Shown here: positions 62,409-64,000 of the stretch, in pieces
How the letters are laid out: every line of letters starts with the position of its first letter
Numbering within the stretch: the stretch's first letter is position 1
NCBI RefSeq assembly: GCF_020687825.1
Contig: NZ_JAJEWP010000001.1
Location: 850,335-914,334, forward strand
Direction: 5' to 3'
From: Fluctibacter halophilus
Lineage (GTDB): Bacteria; Pseudomonadota; Gammaproteobacteria; Enterobacterales; Alteromonadaceae
DNA length: 64,000 nt
Notes under the pieces: model-generated
Databases searched by the model: none
Seen by the model: only the letters and a program-made list of their open reading frames with translations
What the model was told of the DNA's origin: nothing
Position numbers and translations under genes: made by a program

Positions 62409-62834
62409 ATGGATATTGTCTCAGGATTACAAAACCTTAACTACATGGCTGTAGCAGTCGCAACGATAGTGAGCTATGTGCTTGGCTTTAGCTGGTATCA
62501 TTGGGCACTTTTTGGTGAAGCATGGGCAAATGCTTTAGGGCTCACAAAAGAAGAAGCGGATAGTACTGAAGGTCTTGGCGGAGCTTTTGCTATATCTTTA
62601 GTTTCAGGGCTAACAAAAACTGTATGTATTGCTTTTCTTATGTCGGCAACAAATATGTCTGGTGTTTTAAGCGGGGCATTTTTGGGGGCAGTAATTGCAA
62701 GTGTGTTTACTGCCACATCAATAGGTTATTACAATGGATTTGCACGAACACCTTTAAAATTAACAGTAATAAATTCAGCGCATAGTGTTGTCGAGCTTGC
62801 TCTAATAGGTGCAATCATTGGCGTGTTTGCTTAA
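62409..62834 (+). CDS. DUF1761 family membrane protein
   Basis: A 141-residue protein with four hydrophobic helices. YVLGFSWYHWALFGEAWANALG near the start is the DUF1761 signature, and GYYNGFARTPLKLTVINSAHSV fits the second half. The function of the family is unknown. GAGGA lies six bases before the ATG. The gene is A+T-rich and lies between two other small transferred-looking genes; its stop is followed by TTAACAA, similar to the left half of an attC box, but no matching right box was found. A hairpin (AAGGCC/GGCCTT) lies at about 62849-62870. Confidence 0.83.
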   Translation: MDIVSGLQNLNYMAVAVATIVSYVLGFSWYHWALFGEAWANALGLTKEEADSTEGLGGAFAISLVSGLTKTVCIAFLMSATNMSGVLSGAFLGAVIASVFTATSIGYYNGFARTPLKLTVINSAHSVVELALIGAIIGVFA

Positions 62835-62921
62835 CAAAATATGCCTGGCAAGGCCACACATCCGGCCTTCTGCACCTGTCTCTAACGAACGGTGGCGGCG
62901 TCAAATACCTATGGAAGCAGT

Positions 62922-63272
62922 ATGAAGCTAGTCTCCAAAATTGTTTTGTCTCTTTTTATACTATTGGTTGTTGCCTATTATGGCAGTGCTTTTGTTATGC
63001 CCAGTGTGACTGTCGTAAACAAATCAGGCGTCGCACTTGAAGAAGTGGAGGTTGCTTTACCAAGTTCCAATTTAGATTTTGGAGCATTAGAGAATGGTGA
63101 GGAGAATACACTGCATTATTCTCTAGACCAAAGCGATGGTGTTTACAACTATCACTTTAAGCGTAATAGTTCAGTCATTTTTCGTGGTAGTTGTGGTTAC
63201 GTTACTGGTAATGAACTTCACAAAAGAGTTGTAATTACGTTTAATGAAAACAACGAAGTCGTATGCAGCTAG
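62922..63272 (+). CDS. Unknown exported or membrane-anchored small protein
   Basis: A 116-residue protein I do not recognise. Residues 2-25 (LVSKIVLSLFILLVVAYYGSAF) are a signal anchor or signal peptide. The remainder is polar and beta-like (SVTVVNKSGVALEEVEVALP, NYHFKRNSSVIFRGSCGYV) with two cysteines. The frame is open from 62892, but the ATG at 62922 has GGAAG five bases ahead. A+T-rich like its two neighbours to the left. No attC-like site follows. Confidence 0.65.
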   Translation: MKLVSKIVLSLFILLVVAYYGSAFVMPSVTVVNKSGVALEEVEVALPSSNLDFGALENGEENTLHYSLDQSDGVYNYHFKRNSSVIFRGSCGYVTGNELHKRVVITFNENNEVVCS

Positions 63273-63347
63273 GCATTATTGCAAGTGCCATTCAGCCACA
63301 ACTGTCACTCAATACTTAACTAATGATTCTCCACTGACCTTTGAGTA

Positions 63348-63466
63348 GATTCTTCCTTGTCGTCTAGTGTCAGTAAGAGTTGCTCAGCAGGAGATGACAT
63401 TTCTTCGATGTAGTGGGGTGAAAACGCAAACTGACCCCATCCCTGGTACCGCACCCAGCCCGGACA
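63348..63466. repeat. 119-nt direct repeat, copy 1
   Basis: Pairs without gaps with 63503-63621 (offset 155). The last 86 bases (from TGCTCAGCAGG) differ at two positions only; the first 33 differ at about 11. No coding frame is shared. Confidence 0.85.
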
Positions 63467-63502
63467 CAAATATTTCCTTTTGGGACGTAGTAGGCTTTTG
63501 TT

Positions 63503-63621
63503 GATTCATCCTCGTTGTTTGGAATCAGTCAGGAGTGCTCAGCAGGAGATGACATTTCTTCGATGTATTGGGGTGAAAACGCAAACTGAACCCATCCCTG
63601 GTACCGCACCCAGCCCGGACA
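63503..63621. repeat. 119-nt direct repeat, copy 2
   Basis: Second copy of the repeat at 63348-63466. Unlike copy 1, its end runs into the hairpin CCGGACA-TCC-TGTCCGG (63615-63631). Confidence 0.85.
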
Positions 63622-63670
63622 TCCTGTCCGGTCGTTCATTCCTTTTGGCGTGATTACCTATCACGCCAAA
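63615..63670 (-). other. Two strong hairpins
   Basis: 63615-63631: seven perfect pairs; on the minus strand the loop reads GGA within ACAGGATGT. 63644-63670: eleven perfect pairs (TTTGGCGTGAT/ATCACGCCAAA) with minus-strand loop AGGTA. Neither has a T run. Confidence 0.75.
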
Positions 63671-63696
63671 TCGCCGCTGGCGACCGGAGTCTCACC

Positions 63697-63819
63697 CCTC
63701 TTAGGCCGTACTTCGTACGTTCCCAAATGCTCCCGGCATTTGGGTCGAACACAGCGCGTCGCTGGTTCTCACCAGGCCCCTTCAAGGGTGTTTGGGTTTA
63801 TAGCGAAAAAAGAAACTTC
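63697..63819 (-). repeat. 123-nt direct repeat, copy 1, with internal hairpins
   Basis: Identical to 63878-64000 by eye (offset 181). It contains CGTAC-TTC-GTACG, a nine-pair hairpin CCCAAATGC-TCCCG-GCATTTGGG (63722-63744; minus-strand loop CGGGA) and CAGCG-CGT-CGCTG. Together with 63820-63840 it forms a terminator on the minus strand. Confidence 0.88.
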
Positions 63820-63829
63820 GGTTGAAGTA
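63809..63829 (-). terminator. Terminator after the tRNA-like 3' end
   Basis: Minus strand ACTTC-AACC-GAAGT followed by TTCTTTTTTC, about ten bases after a CCA end. The second repeat copy reaches the same point at the window edge. Confidence 0.6.
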
Positions 63830-63836
63830 AGAAGAG

Positions 63837-63860
63837 TGGTGGAGGGGGCTGGATTATCGC
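63837..63860 (-). other. tRNA 3'-end remnant (Tyr-like)
   Basis: The minus strand ends in AATCCAGCCCCCTCCACCA, which fits a T-arm 3' strand, a CCCCTCC acceptor strand, discriminator A and CCA, as in tRNA-Tyr of many gammaproteobacteria. The rest of a tRNA is absent: a hairpin (TCGCAGGC/GCCTGCGA, 63857-63877) replaces it. Confidence 0.55.
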
Positions 63861-63877
63861 AGGCGTCCTGCCTGCGA

Positions 63878-64000
63878 CCTCTTAGGCCGTACTTCGTACG
63901 TTCCCAAATGCTCCCGGCATTTGGGTCGAACACAGCGCGTCGCTGGTTCTCACCAGGCCCCTTCAAGGGTGTTTGGGTTTATAGCGAAAAAAGAAACTTC
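63878..64000 (-). repeat. 123-nt direct repeat, copy 2, cut by the window edge
   Basis: Second copy of 63697-63819. The window ends inside its terminator stem, so the 181-base unit probably continues to the right. Confidence 0.88.

Noticed and set aside
62829..62900. A second attC-like site after the DUF1761 gene
   Set aside because: TTAACAA resembles a left box, but no GTTRRRY right box pairs with it; only a simple AAGGCC/GGCCTT hairpin is there.
63837..63860. A functional tRNA gene
   Set aside because: Only the acceptor and T-arm 3' strand is present; no anticodon or D arm lies before it.
63769..63966. Minus-strand frame of 65 codons at the right end
   Set aside because: It runs through hairpins and the exact repeat; the signal there is RNA structure, not coding.
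63381..64000. CRISPR array
   Set aside because: The units are 86-123 bases long with only two copies each, far from the 25-40-base repeats and regular spacers of CRISPR.
61490..64000. A prophage or transposon end
   Set aside because: No integrase, transposase, terminal inverted repeats or target duplication could be seen; small transferred genes and repeats are all that is supported.

Overview
The window reads as chromosomal DNA of a marine-type gammaproteobacterium, most like the Alteromonadales (inference from gene content, not from a database match). Pointers are the enterobacterial-type order mnmA-hflD-purB, monomeric NADP isocitrate dehydrogenase, cspD/clpS-clpA/infA, YfbV, YeaC, YeaD, a HexR-controlled Entner-Doudoroff operon, a long GapB-type GAPDH, both N-degron aminoacyl-transferases (Bpt and Aat) and two PEP-CTERM proteins. 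Genes are densely packed, mostly in short operons closed by strong intrinsic terminators.

Layout. 1-7.2 kb: partial membrane-anchored protein, mnmA-hflD-purB, rluE, icd, cspD. 7.4-12.8 kb: N-degron proteolysis block (clpS-clpA, then infA, bpt, aat) and trxB. 13-18.4 kb: a PEP-CTERM protein, yfbV, sprT, sppA, a DoxX protein and a YdjA-like nitroreductase. 18.5-39.4 kb: a central-carbon region with pykA, hexR, zwf-pgl-edd-glk-eda, yeaD, gapA, malQ-glgB-glgX, gnd, msrB and a 482-residue GAPDH. HexR-like 15-base operators lie upstream of pykA, zwf, gapA and the long GAPDH gene, so one phosphosugar-sensing repressor probably sets glycolytic against gluconeogenic flux across about 20 kb. 39.4-61.4 kb: thioredoxin-fold protein, M14 carboxypeptidase, AGCS symporter with a soluble insertion, a GAF histidine kinase, chemoreceptor, type I asparaginase, DUF885 peptidase, DUF962 protein, a LytS/LytTR-type two-component pair, an RND pump with its adaptor, pfkA, lipoproteins, a 2OG-Fe(II) oxygenase and a second PEP-CTERM protein.

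The right end (about 61.5-64 kb) differs. It holds three small, visibly A+T-rich genes of unknown role, one of them followed by an attC-like imperfect dyad that contains its stop codon, as in integron cassettes. Then comes a non-coding stretch with two families of direct repeats (119 nt, offset 155; 123 nt, offset 181, running off the window). On the minus strand the second family carries a tRNA-Tyr-like 3' end with CCA, then a terminator hairpin, then a string of perfect hairpins, several with GGA apical loops like CsrA/RsmA sites. This repeat tract and the pair of sigma-54-like elements in front of the two unlinked PEP-CTERM genes are the least explained features of the window. No rRNA, complete tRNA, CRISPR array, transposase, integrase or exosortase gene was seen.
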